From contig MKVW01000009.1 in assembly GCA_001898965.1 (NCBI GenBank), forward strand, positions 248,001-312,000: 64,000 bases of DNA, read 5' to 3'. The stretch is from Rhizobiales bacterium 62-17 (GTDB taxonomy: Bacteria > Pseudomonadota > Alphaproteobacteria > Rhizobiales > Beijerinckiaceae). Within the stretch, counting starts at the first letter, position 1. Each line of letters opens with the position of its first letter. This document shows, one piece after another, positions 1 through 7,793 of the stretch. The position numbers and the translations under genes were made by a program. Below the pieces are notes generated by a model, which saw only the letters and a list, made by a program, of their open reading frames with translations, was not told where the DNA came from and ran no database searches.

Positions 1-418
1 CACCGATTGGGCTGATGGCGGCAATACGTCCGACGATGCGGTGATCTTCGCGCGCCTGTTCAAGGAAGCCGGCGCCGACATGATCGACTGTTCGACCGGC
101 CAGGTGGTGAAGGACGAAGCGCCGGTGTTCGGCCGCATGTGGCAGACACCCTTCTCCGATCGCATCCGCAACGAAGTAGGCATCGGCACCATCGCGGTGG
201 GCGCCATTTCCGATGCCGACCAGGCCAATTCGATCATCTCCGCTGGCCGCGCCGATCTGTGCGCCGTCGCACGACCGCATCTGTCCGATCCGGCCTGGAC
301 CCTGCACGAAGCCGCCAAGATCGGCCTCACCTCGATCCCCTGGCCGAAGCAATATTACTCCGGCAAGTCGCAATACGAGACCCTGCTGGCCCGCGCCGAA
401 CCGGTGCGCCCGAAGTAA
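1..418 (+). CDS. C-terminal part of an OYE-type flavin monooxygenase/reductase (2-aminobenzoyl-CoA or salicylyl-CoA type), 5' end outside window
   Basis: The frame is open from base 2 and ends at the TAA at 416-418, so only about the last 138 residues are present. They match the end of a TIM-barrel old yellow enzyme (NADH:flavin oxidoreductase) domain: DWADGGNT...DDAV, IDCSTGQ, FSDRIRNE, then the GRADLCAVARPHLSDP flavin-phosphate region. In this context the closest family is the bifunctional aryl-CoA monooxygenase/reductase, where an N-terminal FAD hydroxylase is fused to this domain and converts 2-aminobenzoyl-CoA to a reduced, dearomatised product; NCBI often names it salicylyl-CoA 5-hydroxylase. 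The FAD half is not visible, so bifunctionality is inferred. It is the first visible gene of the operon running to 5676; RidA begins 25 bases downstream. Confidence 0.8.
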   Translation, partial: TDWADGGNTSDDAVIFARLFKEAGADMIDCSTGQVVKDEAPVFGRMWQTPFSDRIRNEVGIGTIAVGAISDADQANSIISAGRADLCAVARPHLSDPAWTLHEAAKIGLTSIPWPKQYYSGKSQYETLLARAEPVRPK

Positions 419-443
419 GCGAGCAAGAACTTAAGGAATAACC

Positions 444-836
444 ATGCATCAGATCCTGCAACCTGACGGCTGGAAGAAGCCCATCGGCTATGCCAATGGC
501 GTATTGGCCGAAGGCCGCACCATTCACATCGGCGGCCAGATTGGCTGGAACGGCAATTGCGAATTCGAGACCGACGACTTCGTCGGCCAGGTGCGCCAGA
601 CCCTGCAGAACATCGTCGACATACTCGCGGCAGGTAACGCCAAGCCGGAGCACATTGTCTCGATGACCTGGTATTTCACCGACAAGCGCGAATATCTCGC
701 CAATCTGAAAGGCATCGGCGCCGCCTATCGCGACGTGATCGGCCGGCATTATCCGGCCATGGCCGGCGTCCAGGTGGTCGCGCTCATCGAGGATCGCGCC
801 AAGATCGAAATCCAGGCCACCGCCGTCGTTCCATAA
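444..836 (+). CDS. RidA/YjgF/Rid family protein (enamine/imine deaminase type)
   Basis: 130 residues, the usual length for the Rid trimer fold. ATG at 444 is preceded by AAGGA at 433-437. Visible family features are the ANGVLAEGRTIHIGGQIGW strand region near the N terminus, the VRQTLQNIVDIL helix and the terminal IEIQATAVV strand. The family Arg of the R-V-E/C motif is not obvious here: the end reads RAKIEIQA. Rid proteins hydrolyse reactive enamines and imines to ketones and ammonia. Inside a 2-aminobenzoyl-CoA operon the natural substrate would be the cyclic amino-enone made by the monooxygenase/reductase, releasing ammonium; that role is inferred from context. It lies between the reductase and the SDR with short gaps. 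Confidence 0.85.
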   Translation: MHQILQPDGWKKPIGYANGVLAEGRTIHIGGQIGWNGNCEFETDDFVGQVRQTLQNIVDILAAGNAKPEHIVSMTWYFTDKREYLANLKGIGAAYRDVIGRHYPAMAGVQVVALIEDRAKIEIQATAVVP

Positions 837-855
837 TCGACAGCACAAGGGAGGG

Positions 856-1617
856 ATGATGAACGGCAAACGGCATGCTCTTGTGACGGGAGGCGGCACC
901 GGCGTCGGCAAGGCGGTGGCTTTGGCGCTGGCGCAAGCCGGCATCGACGTCACCATCACCGGCCGTCGCGCTGGCCCGCTCGAAGCTGTGGCGAAAGACA
1001 ATCCGCGCATCCACATTGCCGTGGCCGATGTCACCGATGAAGCGGCCATGGCGGCCGTGCACGCCAAGGCGGAAGCCGACGGCGCGCCCTTCGATATCAT
1101 TATCGCCAATGCCGGCATGGCGATGAGCGGACCCGCTGCCCGCACGTCATTGGCCGATTGGCAGGCGAGCCTCGCCGTCAATCTCACCGGCGCTTTCCTC
1201 ACCGTGAAGCCGGCGCTGTCGGGCATGAACAAGCGCAAGAGTGGCCGCATCATCTTCATCGCCTCGACGGCCGGCCTCAAGGGCTATGCCTATGTCGCGC
1301 CCTATGTCGCCGCCAAACACGGCGTCGTCGGCCTGATGCGGGCGCTGGCCACCGAGACGGCCAAAAGCGGCATCACCGTCAACGCCATCTGCCCCGGCTT
1401 CACCGAAACCGAACTGTTGGCGGACTCCATCGAACGCATCACCGCCAAGACCGGCCGCAGCGCCGAAGAAGCGCGCGCCGAACTCGCCGCCGTCAATCCG
1501 CAGGGGCGTTTCGTGCAGCCGCAGGAAATCGCTTCCGCCGTGTTGTGGCTGATCAGCGACGGCGCCCAATCGATCACCGGCCAGACCCTGTCCATCTCCG
1601 GAGGCGAAACATGGTAG
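856..1617 (+). CDS. SDR-family oxidoreductase (probable 3-hydroxyacyl-CoA dehydrogenase step)
   Basis: 253 residues, a classical short-chain dehydrogenase. The N terminus holds the Rossmann TGGGTGVGK cofactor motif, followed by NAG (IIANAGMAM), a catalytic Ser in FIASTAG and the YVAAKHG Tyr-x3-Lys pair; the C terminus has the [11 protein letters not shown] segment typical of FabG-like members. GGGAGG at 850-855 precedes ATG 856; ATG 859 is equally possible. Position in the operon suggests oxidation of a hydroxyacyl-CoA intermediate after ring hydration, as in the anaerobic-like lower part of the aerobic 2-aminobenzoyl-CoA route; substrate is inferred. It overlaps the next gene by 7 bases, so the two are probably translationally coupled. 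Confidence 0.88.
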   Translation: MMNGKRHALVTGGGTGVGKAVALALAQAGIDVTITGRRAGPLEAVAKDNPRIHIAVADVTDEAAMAAVHAKAEADGAPFDIIIANAGMAMSGPAARTSLADWQASLAVNLTGAFLTVKPALSGMNKRKSGRIIFIASTAGLKGYAYVAPYVAAKHGVVGLMRALATETAKSGITVNAICPGFTETELLADSIERITAKTGRSAEEARAELAAVNPQGRFVQPQEIASAVLWLISDGAQSITGQTLSISGGETW

Positions 1618-2084
1618 CAGCCCGTCATGCCACGCTGGCTCCGCAGCAAGGCAAGGAACGGCTGCGGCTGTGGGTTCGCATTCTCCGCGTCTCGCGCCTG
1701 ATCGAAGCGGAACTGCGCGACAAGCTGAAAACCGAATTCGACACCACGCTGCCGCGTTTCGACGTGATGGCGGCGCTCTATCGCGAGCCCGATGGCATGC
1801 TGATGAGCGATCTTTCGCGCTATCTGCTCGTCTCCAACGGCAATGTTACCGGCATTATCGATCGCCTGGTCGCCGACGGCTTTGTCGTGCGCGCCTTGCG
1901 CGAAGGCGATCGGCGCACCTCCGTGGTGAGCCTCACCAAAACCGGCCGCACGTTCTTTTCCAAAATGGCCGCCGTTCACGAAGGCTGGGTCAACGCCCGT
2001 TTCGCCGACATCGACGAAGACGAGGCGCGCGAACTGGCCTCCGTCTTGCAATCATTCCGCAGCAATTGGGAAGCCGAGACATGA
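1611..2084 (+). CDS. MarR-family transcriptional regulator
   Basis: 157 residues from ATG 1611, which overlaps the SDR stop; longer readings of this frame run back into the SDR and are not credible. The protein shows the MarR layout: N-terminal dimer helix ([11 protein letters not shown]), winged helix with [21 protein letters not shown] as recognition helix and beginning of wing, then [15 protein letters not shown]. MarR proteins are ligand-released repressors, and in aromatic CoA operons the ligand is usually an aryl-CoA thioester. It sits mid-operon between two enzymes and overlaps both (7 bases, then ATGA), so it would be co-expressed with what it controls. Its operator is likely upstream of the window and was not seen. 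Confidence 0.88.
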   Translation: MVAARHATLAPQQGKERLRLWVRILRVSRLIEAELRDKLKTEFDTTLPRFDVMAALYREPDGMLMSDLSRYLLVSNGNVTGIIDRLVADGFVVRALREGDRRTSVVSLTKTGRTFFSKMAAVHEGWVNARFADIDEDEARELASVLQSFRSNWEAET

Positions 2085-2893
2085 CATCCATGGCCACACG
2101 CAAGCCGCAACATTTCTTCTGGGAAGTGGCCGATCGCATCGCCCGGGTGAAGCTATTGCGACCCGAGCGCAAGAATCCGCTGACCTTCGAATCCTATGCG
2201 GAGCTGCGCGATACGTTCCGCGATCTCGTCTATGCCGATGACATCGACGCGGTGGTGTTTCTCTCCAACGGCGGCAATTTCTGCTCCGGCGGCGACGTGC
2301 ATGACATCATCGGCCCGCTGATCAAAATGGACATGAAGGGCCTGCTCACCTTCACGCGCATGACCGGCGATCTCGTCAAGGCAATGATTCATTGCGGCAA
2401 GCCGATCATAGCGGCCGTCGACGGCGTGGCGGTCGGCGCCGGCGCCATCGTCGCCATGGCCTCCGACATTAGGATCGGCACGCCGCAGGCCAAGACCGCC
2501 TTCCTGTTCACCCGCGTTGGCCTCGCCGGTTGCGACATGGGCGCTTGCGCCATCCTGCCGCGCATCATCGGCCAGGGCCGCGCCGCCGAATTGCTCTACA
2601 CCGGCCGCACCATGAGCGCCGACGAGGGCGAGCGCTGGGGCTTCTTCAACCGCCTCGTCGCCCCTGAACAATTGGATGCCGAGGCGATCGATCTCGCCAA
2701 ACGCATCATCGCCGGCCCGACCTTCGCCAACGGCATCACCAAGACGCAGTTGAACCAGGAATGGTCGATGAGCCTCGACCAGGCGATCGAATCGGAAGCG
2801 CAGGCGCAGGCGATCTGCATGCAGACGGAAGACTTCAATCGCGCCTACGAAGCCTTCGTCGCCAAGCGCAAACCCGTATTCGAAGGAAACTGA
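2081..2893 (+). CDS. Enoyl-CoA hydratase/isomerase (crotonase) family protein
   Basis: 270 residues from ATG 2081, which overlaps the MarR stop as ATGA; the frame is open further upstream but that part is the MarR region in another frame. Crotonase features: the oxyanion-hole segments [11 protein letters not shown] and [21 protein letters not shown], and ARVGLAG-like [14 protein letters not shown]. The catalytic Glu normally found in the second region is replaced here by G-C-D-M, so an Asp or another residue may act and the reaction could be isomerisation or ring hydrolysis, not plain hydration. In this operon it most likely acts on a cyclic enoyl-CoA. Same strand and tight coupling indicate one transcript. 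Confidence 0.87.
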   Translation: MTSMATRKPQHFFWEVADRIARVKLLRPERKNPLTFESYAELRDTFRDLVYADDIDAVVFLSNGGNFCSGGDVHDIIGPLIKMDMKGLLTFTRMTGDLVKAMIHCGKPIIAAVDGVAVGAGAIVAMASDIRIGTPQAKTAFLFTRVGLAGCDMGACAILPRIIGQGRAAELLYTGRTMSADEGERWGFFNRLVAPEQLDAEAIDLAKRIIAGPTFANGITKTQLNQEWSMSLDQAIESEAQAQAICMQTEDFNRAYEAFVAKRKPVFEGN

Positions 2894-2908
2894 GGGAGAC
2901 AATTGATC

Positions 2909-4057
2909 ATGTCGGATCGTTCCTTTCTCAACTGGCCCTTCTTCGAGGATCGCCATCGCGCCCATGCCGACATGCTCGACGCCTGGTGCGCCAAGCACCT
3001 GCCCGTCGATCACGGCGATGTCGATGCCGCCTGCCGCGAACTCGTCGCCATGCTCGGCCGCGACGGTTGGCTCTTGCCAACCGCCATCGATCCGGCTGAT
3101 CCCAAGCCGCTCGATGTGCGCACCCTCTGCCTGACGCGCGAAACTCTCGCCCGCCACGACGGCCTCGCCGATTTCGCCTTCGCCATGCAGGGCCTCGGCA
3201 CCGGCGCGTTGAGCCTTTATGGCACGGCCGAACAGCGCCAATGGCTCAACAAGACCCGGGCCGGAAACGCGCTCGCCGCTTTTGCGCTCTCGGAACCGCG
3301 CTCCGGTTCCGATGTCGCCAATATGGATATGACGGCGCGGCGCGACGGCGATCACTATGTGCTCGACGGCGAGAAGACCTGGATTTCCAACGGCGGCATC
3401 GCCGATTTCTACATCACCTTCGCCCGTACCGGCGAAGCGCCGGGCGCCCGCGGCCTCTCGGCTTTCCTGGTGCCGGCCGATGCCAAGGGCCTGAACATCG
3501 CCGAGCGCATCGAAGTGATCGCGCCCCATCCGCTCGCCCGCCTCGAATTCAAAGATTGCCGCGTGCCGGCGTCCGCCTTGATCGGCAAGCCGGGTGACGG
3601 CTTCAAGATCGCCATGTCAGTGCTCGACGTCTTCCGCTCGACGGTCGGCGCCGCCGCGCTCGGCTTTGCCCGCCGCGCACTCGATGAGAGCCTGACGCGT
3701 GCGACGAAACGCGAACTGTTCGGCGCGCCGCTGTTCGATCTGCAGATGGTGCAAGGCCATCTCGCCGACATGGCGCTCGATGTCGATGCCTCGGCGCTGC
3801 TGATCTATCGCGCCGCCTGGACCAAGGATAGCGGCGCGCCGCGCGTCACCCGTGAGGCGGCGATGGCGAAACTCTATGCCACCGATCGCGCTCAAAGCGT
3901 GATCGACAAAGCGGTGCAACTGCATGGCGGCGATGGCGTCCGCCACGGGCATATCGTCGAAAGCCTTTATCGAGAAATTCGTGCGCTGCGCATCTATGAA
4001 GGTGCGTCGGATGTGCAGAAAGTCGTCATCGCCCGTCAGATCATGGGAGGCACCTAA
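2909..4057 (+). CDS. Acyl-CoA dehydrogenase
   Basis: 382 residues from ATG 2909; AGGGAG at 2892-2897 is the ribosome site, and an in-frame TTG at 2903 is the alternative. The three-domain family is clear: helical N terminus, [19 protein letters not shown] flavin-binding signature, [15 protein letters not shown], and the C-terminal LHGGDGV...[25 protein letters not shown] region. The usual catalytic Glu lies in the RIYEGAS segment. Members oxidise acyl-CoA to enoyl-CoA with electron transfer flavoprotein as acceptor. In the 2-aminobenzoyl-CoA cluster an acyl-CoA dehydrogenase is a regular member; its exact cyclic substrate cannot be read from sequence. Its stop overlaps the ligase start by one base (TAATG). 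Confidence 0.92.
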   Translation: MSDRSFLNWPFFEDRHRAHADMLDAWCAKHLPVDHGDVDAACRELVAMLGRDGWLLPTAIDPADPKPLDVRTLCLTRETLARHDGLADFAFAMQGLGTGALSLYGTAEQRQWLNKTRAGNALAAFALSEPRSGSDVANMDMTARRDGDHYVLDGEKTWISNGGIADFYITFARTGEAPGARGLSAFLVPADAKGLNIAERIEVIAPHPLARLEFKDCRVPASALIGKPGDGFKIAMSVLDVFRSTVGAAALGFARRALDESLTRATKRELFGAPLFDLQMVQGHLADMALDVDASALLIYRAAWTKDSGAPRVTREAAMAKLYATDRAQSVIDKAVQLHGGDGVRHGHIVESLYREIRALRIYEGASDVQKVVIARQIMGGT

Positions 4058-5676
4058 TGCTTGGCCCCACCGCGCATATCGATACCTTCTCCCGCGACAA
4101 TCTTCCGCCGCCCGATCAGTGGCCGCAACTCCTCATGGGCGGCTTCAACTATCCCGACTATCTCAATGTCGGCGTCGAACTCACCGACCGCATGGTCGAG
4201 CGCGGCTTTGGCGACAATACGGCGCTGATCGGCAACGGCCGGCGCCGCACCTATAAGGAACTGTCCGACTGGACCAACCGCCTCGCCCATGCGCTGGTGG
4301 AAGTCTATGGCGTGAAGCCCGGCAATCGCGTGCTGATCCGCTCCGCCAACAATCCGGCCATGGTCGCCTGCTGGCTCGCCGCCACCAAGGCCGGCGCCGT
4401 CGTCGTCAACACCATGCCGATGCTGCGCGCGGGCGAACTGGCGCAGATCATCGACAAGGCAGAAATTTCGCTGGCGCTCTGCGATACGCGCATCAAGGAT
4501 GAACTCGTCGCCTGCGCTAAGGACAGTCAATTCCTGAAACAGGTGGTCGGCTTCGACGGCACCGCCAACCACGATGCCGAACTCGACCGCATCGCCCTCG
4601 ACAAGCCGGTGAAATTCGACGCGGTGAAGACCGGCCGCGACGATGTCGCTTTGCTCGGCTTCACCTCGGGCACGACAGGCAAGCCCAAGGCGACGATGCA
4701 TTTCCATCGCGATCTGCTGATCATCGCCGATGGCTATGCCCGCGAAGTGCTGAACGTGCAGTCGAGCGACGTGTTCGTCGGCTCGCCACCGCTCGCCTTC
4801 ACCTTTGGACTTGGCGGCCTCGCCATTTTCCCGCTGCGCTTTGGCGCCGCCGCGACCTTGTTGGAAAACGCCTCGCCGCCCAACATGATCGAGATCATCG
4901 AAAACTATAAGGCGACGGTGAGCTTCACCGCGCCGACGGCCTATCGCGCCATGCTAACCGCCATGGAAAAGGGCGCCGACCTGTCGTCGCTGCGTGTCGC
5001 CGTCTCGGCCGGCGAAACCCTGCCGGCGCCCGTCTTCGAGGATTGGGTGAAGAAGACCGGCAAGCCCATGCTCGATGGCATCGGCTCCACCGAAATGCTG
5101 CATATCTTCATCACCAATCGCTTCGACGACATGGCGCCGGGCTCCACCGGCCGCCCCGTCAGCGGCTATCAGGCCATGGTGGTCGACGATGACATGAAAG
5201 AAGTGCCGCGCGGCACGCCCGGCCGCCTGGCTGTGCGCGGACCGACGGGCTGCCGCTATCTCGCCGACGACCGCCAGAAAGCCTATGTGCGTGACGGCTG
5301 GAACCTCACTGGCGACACCTTCGTGCAGGACGAGGACGGCCGTTTCCATTTCGCCGCTCGCTCCGACGACATGATTGTCTCCGCCGGCTACAATATCGCT
5401 GGCCCGGAAGTGGAAGCCGCGCTGTTGTCACACGAGGACGTGAAGGAATGCGCCGTCGTCTCCGCGCCCGATCCGGAGCGTGGCCAGATCGTCGCCGCCT
5501 TTGTCGTTCTGTGCGAAGGTGTGACGCCGGATGCCTTGGAAATCAAGAAATTGCAGGATCACGTCAAGGCAGTGATCGCGCCCTATAAATATCCGCGCGC
5601 GGTCAAATTTCTCGACGCTCTGCCGAAGACGCAGACCGGCAAGATCCAGCGTTTCCGTCTGCGCGAAGGGGCGTAA
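4057..5676 (+). CDS. Benzoate-type CoA ligase (probable 2-aminobenzoate-CoA ligase)
   Basis: 539 residues of the ANL superfamily. The AMP-binding P-loop reads GFTSGTTGKPKA, followed by the A5-type GIGSTEMLHIF, the hinge region RSDDMIVSAGYNIAGPEVE, and the C-terminal catalytic Lys in PKTQTGKIQRFRLRE. The ML...N/GSTEMLH pattern and length fit benzoate/2-aminobenzoate-CoA ligases and not fatty acid ligases. It would activate the aromatic acid to its CoA thioester at the cost of ATP to AMP, the entry step of the operon. ATG 4057 overlaps the preceding TAA, so translation is coupled. It is the last gene; a strong terminator follows at 5743. The choice of anthranilate over benzoate or salicylate rests on gene neighbours. 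Confidence 0.88.
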   Translation: MLGPTAHIDTFSRDNLPPPDQWPQLLMGGFNYPDYLNVGVELTDRMVERGFGDNTALIGNGRRRTYKELSDWTNRLAHALVEVYGVKPGNRVLIRSANNPAMVACWLAATKAGAVVVNTMPMLRAGELAQIIDKAEISLALCDTRIKDELVACAKDSQFLKQVVGFDGTANHDAELDRIALDKPVKFDAVKTGRDDVALLGFTSGTTGKPKATMHFHRDLLIIADGYAREVLNVQSSDVFVGSPPLAFTFGLGGLAIFPLRFGAAATLLENASPPNMIEIIENYKATVSFTAPTAYRAMLTAMEKGADLSSLRVAVSAGETLPAPVFEDWVKKTGKPMLDGIGSTEMLHIFITNRFDDMAPGSTGRPVSGYQAMVVDDDMKEVPRGTPGRLAVRGPTGCRYLADDRQKAYVRDGWNLTGDTFVQDEDGRFHFAARSDDMIVSAGYNIAGPEVEAALLSHEDVKECAVVSAPDPERGQIVAAFVVLCEGVTPDALEIKKLQDHVKAVIAPYKYPRAVKFLDALPKTQTGKIQRFRLREGA

Positions 5677-5742
5677 GTCGGCCCGCGACCCATCGGATTC
5701 GCTCAAGGCCTACAAGCCCTTCGCGGGAAACCTAACAAATTC

Positions 5743-5773
5743 AAAACAGACGCCCATGAAGGGCGTCTGTTTT
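5743..5773 (+). terminator. Rho-independent terminator of the aryl-CoA operon
   Basis: A perfect 13-base inverted repeat, 5743-5755 with 5761-5773 around a 5-base loop, has a GC-rich core (CAGACGCCC/GGGCGTCTG) and ends in TTTT. It lies 67 bases after the ligase stop and would work in both orientations, though no opposing gene ends here. Confidence 0.9.
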
Positions 5774-5814
5774 CTAGCGCACATCGCGAATATGGCCTGT
5801 CATCCAAATTTCAG

Positions 5815-5837
5815 CTACGAATCCCAAAGTTTCGTAG
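5815..5837. promoter_or_regulatory. Inverted repeat upstream of the TPR gene
   Basis: CTACGAA at 5815-5821 is mirrored by TTCGTAG at 5831-5837 with 9 bases between. It sits 27 bases before the TPR gene start, between the upstream terminator and the ribosome site, so it may be an operator or a leader hairpin. No family is assigned. Confidence 0.35.
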
Positions 5838-5863
5838 AACCAAAATGATTTTGGAGACAGACA

Positions 5864-7600
5864 ATGACACGGACGAAGGCGCGCGCCCTCGGATTGCTCT
5901 CGACGGCCGCCGTGCTGGCCCTGCCCCTCTTCGGCACGGTCTCCGCTTCCGCGCAAACACAGTCTTATGAAGACCTCAAGAACCTGTGCAACAGCGATGA
6001 TTCGACCGACGATCAAACCATCTTCGGCTGCAATGGCGTGATCGCCAGCAAGGCCGGACGTCGCGATCTGGCGACCGCCTATAACAATCGCGGTTATGCC
6101 TATGACAACAAGGCGCAATATGATCGCGCCATTCAGGACTACAGCGAAGCCATCCGCATCGATCCGAAATATGCGCTGGCCTTCAACAATCGCGGCTTCG
6201 CCTATCAGAACAAGGGCGACTATGTTCGTGCCGTGCAGAACTACGATCAGGCGCTGAAGATTCAGCCGAATTATAAGAAGGCGCTCGACAATCGGGCGAG
6301 CGCACTGGTCATCCGCGATGCGCAGGCGAAAGGCGATCTGCCGCAGAACTACGGCGAGCTCAGGGCGATGTGCAACAGCAACGCCTCCAATGACGATCAG
6401 ACGATCGCCGGCTGCAACGGCATCATCGTTCCCGGCAAGACGCCGCCCGACGATTTGGTGCCGGCCTACAACAATCGCGGCTATGCCTATAACAACAAGA
6501 GCCAATACGATCAGGCGATCCGCGACTACAGCGAAGCGATCCGGCTGCGGCCCGACTATGCGCTGGCCTTCAACAACCGTGGCCTCTCCTATCAGAACAA
6601 AGGCGATTATGCCCGCGCCATCGAGGATTTCGATCAGGCGATCAAATTCCGGCCGAATTATCAGAAGGCCATCGACAATCGTGCCCGCGCCGTCAAGGTG
6701 CGCGCGGAGCAGGCGAGTGGTGGCTTGCCGACGAATTTCGGTCAGCTCAAGGCGATGTGCAACAGCGACGCCTCGACCGACGATCAGACCATCGAGGGCT
6801 GCAATGGCGTGATCGCCGCTGCCGCGAATGTCTCCGCCGGCGACATGGCGATCACCTACAACAATCGCGGCTATGCCTATAACCGCAAGGCGGACTATGA
6901 CCGCGCCATCGGCGACTATAGCGAAGCGATCCGACTGAAGCCCGACTATGCCCTGGCGTTCAACAATCGCGGCATCAGCTATCAGAACAAGAGCGATTTC
7001 AATCGCGCCCTGGAGGATTTCGAACAGGCGCTGCGCATTCAGCCGGAATATCAAAAGGCCACGGAGAATCGCGCCGAGGCCGTGAAGCTACGCGAAGCCA
7101 CCGCCATCGGCGATATCCCGCAGAATTACGGCCAGCTCAGAGCTTTGTGCAACAGCAACGCCTCGACCGACGATCAGACGATCGAGGGTTGCAGCGGCGT
7201 CATCACCGCCGTTCGCGCGCCGCAGGACGATCTCACCAAAGCCTTCTACAATCGCGGCATCGCCTACAATAACAAGGGCGACAGCGACAAAGCGCTGCTG
7301 GATTACGACCAGGCGATCAACCACAAGCCGGATTATGTCATCGCCTATAACAATCGCGGCCTCATCTACAGCCGCAAGGGCCAGCAGGATCGCGCCATCA
7401 TGGATTACGATCAGGCGGTCCGCATCAATCCGAACTATGCGCTGGCCTATAACAACCGTGGCCTCGCTTATTTCCGCAAAGGCGACTATGACCGCGCCAT
7501 CGAAAACTACGATCGGGCGATCAAGCTGAACCCGGACTATCTGCGCGCCATCGAAAACCGCGCCGACGCGGTGAAGCGCAAGGCGCAGGCCGGACGGTAA
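5864..7600 (+). CDS. Exported four-module TPR protein with paired cysteines
   Basis: 578 residues. ATG 5864 follows GGAGA, and the N terminus is a signal peptide with a likely cut after SASA (about residue 30). The rest is four tandem modules of about 129 residues. Each opens with a two-Cys element (C42/C56, C170/C184, C299/C313, C429/C443; pattern C-N/S-S-x-x-S-x-DDQTI-x-GC, always 13 residues between Cys) and continues with two TPR helix pairs (AYNNRGYAY...YDRAI; ALAFNNRG...). The last module has three. TPRs bind partner proteins; the constant Cys spacing suggests a disulfide per module in the periplasm. The function is unknown. It has its own promoter region after a terminator, and the repeats are also strong at DNA level. 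Confidence 0.9.
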   Translation: MTRTKARALGLLSTAAVLALPLFGTVSASAQTQSYEDLKNLCNSDDSTDDQTIFGCNGVIASKAGRRDLATAYNNRGYAYDNKAQYDRAIQDYSEAIRIDPKYALAFNNRGFAYQNKGDYVRAVQNYDQALKIQPNYKKALDNRASALVIRDAQAKGDLPQNYGELRAMCNSNASNDDQTIAGCNGIIVPGKTPPDDLVPAYNNRGYAYNNKSQYDQAIRDYSEAIRLRPDYALAFNNRGLSYQNKGDYARAIEDFDQAIKFRPNYQKAIDNRARAVKVRAEQASGGLPTNFGQLKAMCNSDASTDDQTIEGCNGVIAAAANVSAGDMAITYNNRGYAYNRKADYDRAIGDYSEAIRLKPDYALAFNNRGISYQNKSDFNRALEDFEQALRIQPEYQKATENRAEAVKLREATAIGDIPQNYGQLRALCNSNASTDDQTIEGCSGVITAVRAPQDDLTKAFYNRGIAYNNKGDSDKALLDYDQAINHKPDYVIAYNNRGLIYSRKGQQDRAIMDYDQAVRINPNYALAYNNRGLAYFRKGDYDRAIENYDRAIKLNPDYLRAIENRADAVKRKAQAGR

Positions 7601-7614
7601 AGACCGTCCACACG

Positions 7615-7661
7615 CCCCTGGATCCCGGATCACTTGCCGTGCAAGTGTCCGGGATGACACC
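7615..7661. repeat. Dispersed palindromic repeat, family A, copy 1
   Basis: ATCCCGGATCACTTGC at 7622-7637 faces GCAAGTGTCCGGGAT at 7641-7655 with a CGT loop, followed by GACACC. The same element recurs at 7718-7759 and 10147-10192. It follows the TPR gene stop by about 15 bases and may also end transcription. Confidence 0.85.
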
Positions 7662-7717
7662 ATGGCAATCGAGAGGCGTTCAGCAAAACGCAGCTCAAAG
7701 AATGCGTTGAAACCTCC

Positions 7718-7759
7718 GTGTCATCCCGGACGCCGCAGGCGATCCGGGATCCAGGGGCG
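7718..7759. repeat. Dispersed palindromic repeat, family A, copy 2 (inverted relative to copy 1)
   Basis: GTGTCATCCCGGACG...GATCCGGGATCCAGGGGCG is the reverse-orientation relative of copy 1, with a different loop (CCGCAG). Copies 1 and 2 flank about 56 bases and together form one large compound palindrome, since CCCCTGGATCCCGGATC on the left pairs with GATCCGGGATCCAGGGG on the right. It ends 34 bases before the next gene start. Confidence 0.85.
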
Positions 7760-7793
7760 AGCGGTAGAAAGACCGAGACGGAGAATAACCATT

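Noticed and set aside
5774..7054. Long repetitive frame opposite the TPR gene
   Set aside because: Its repeats mirror the TPR modules on the sense strand; no ribosome site or family.
5990..7450. Regular DNA repeats that could suggest a CRISPR array or satellite
   Set aside because: Period is about 390 bases, in frame, and codes for TPR modules; no short repeats with unique spacers.
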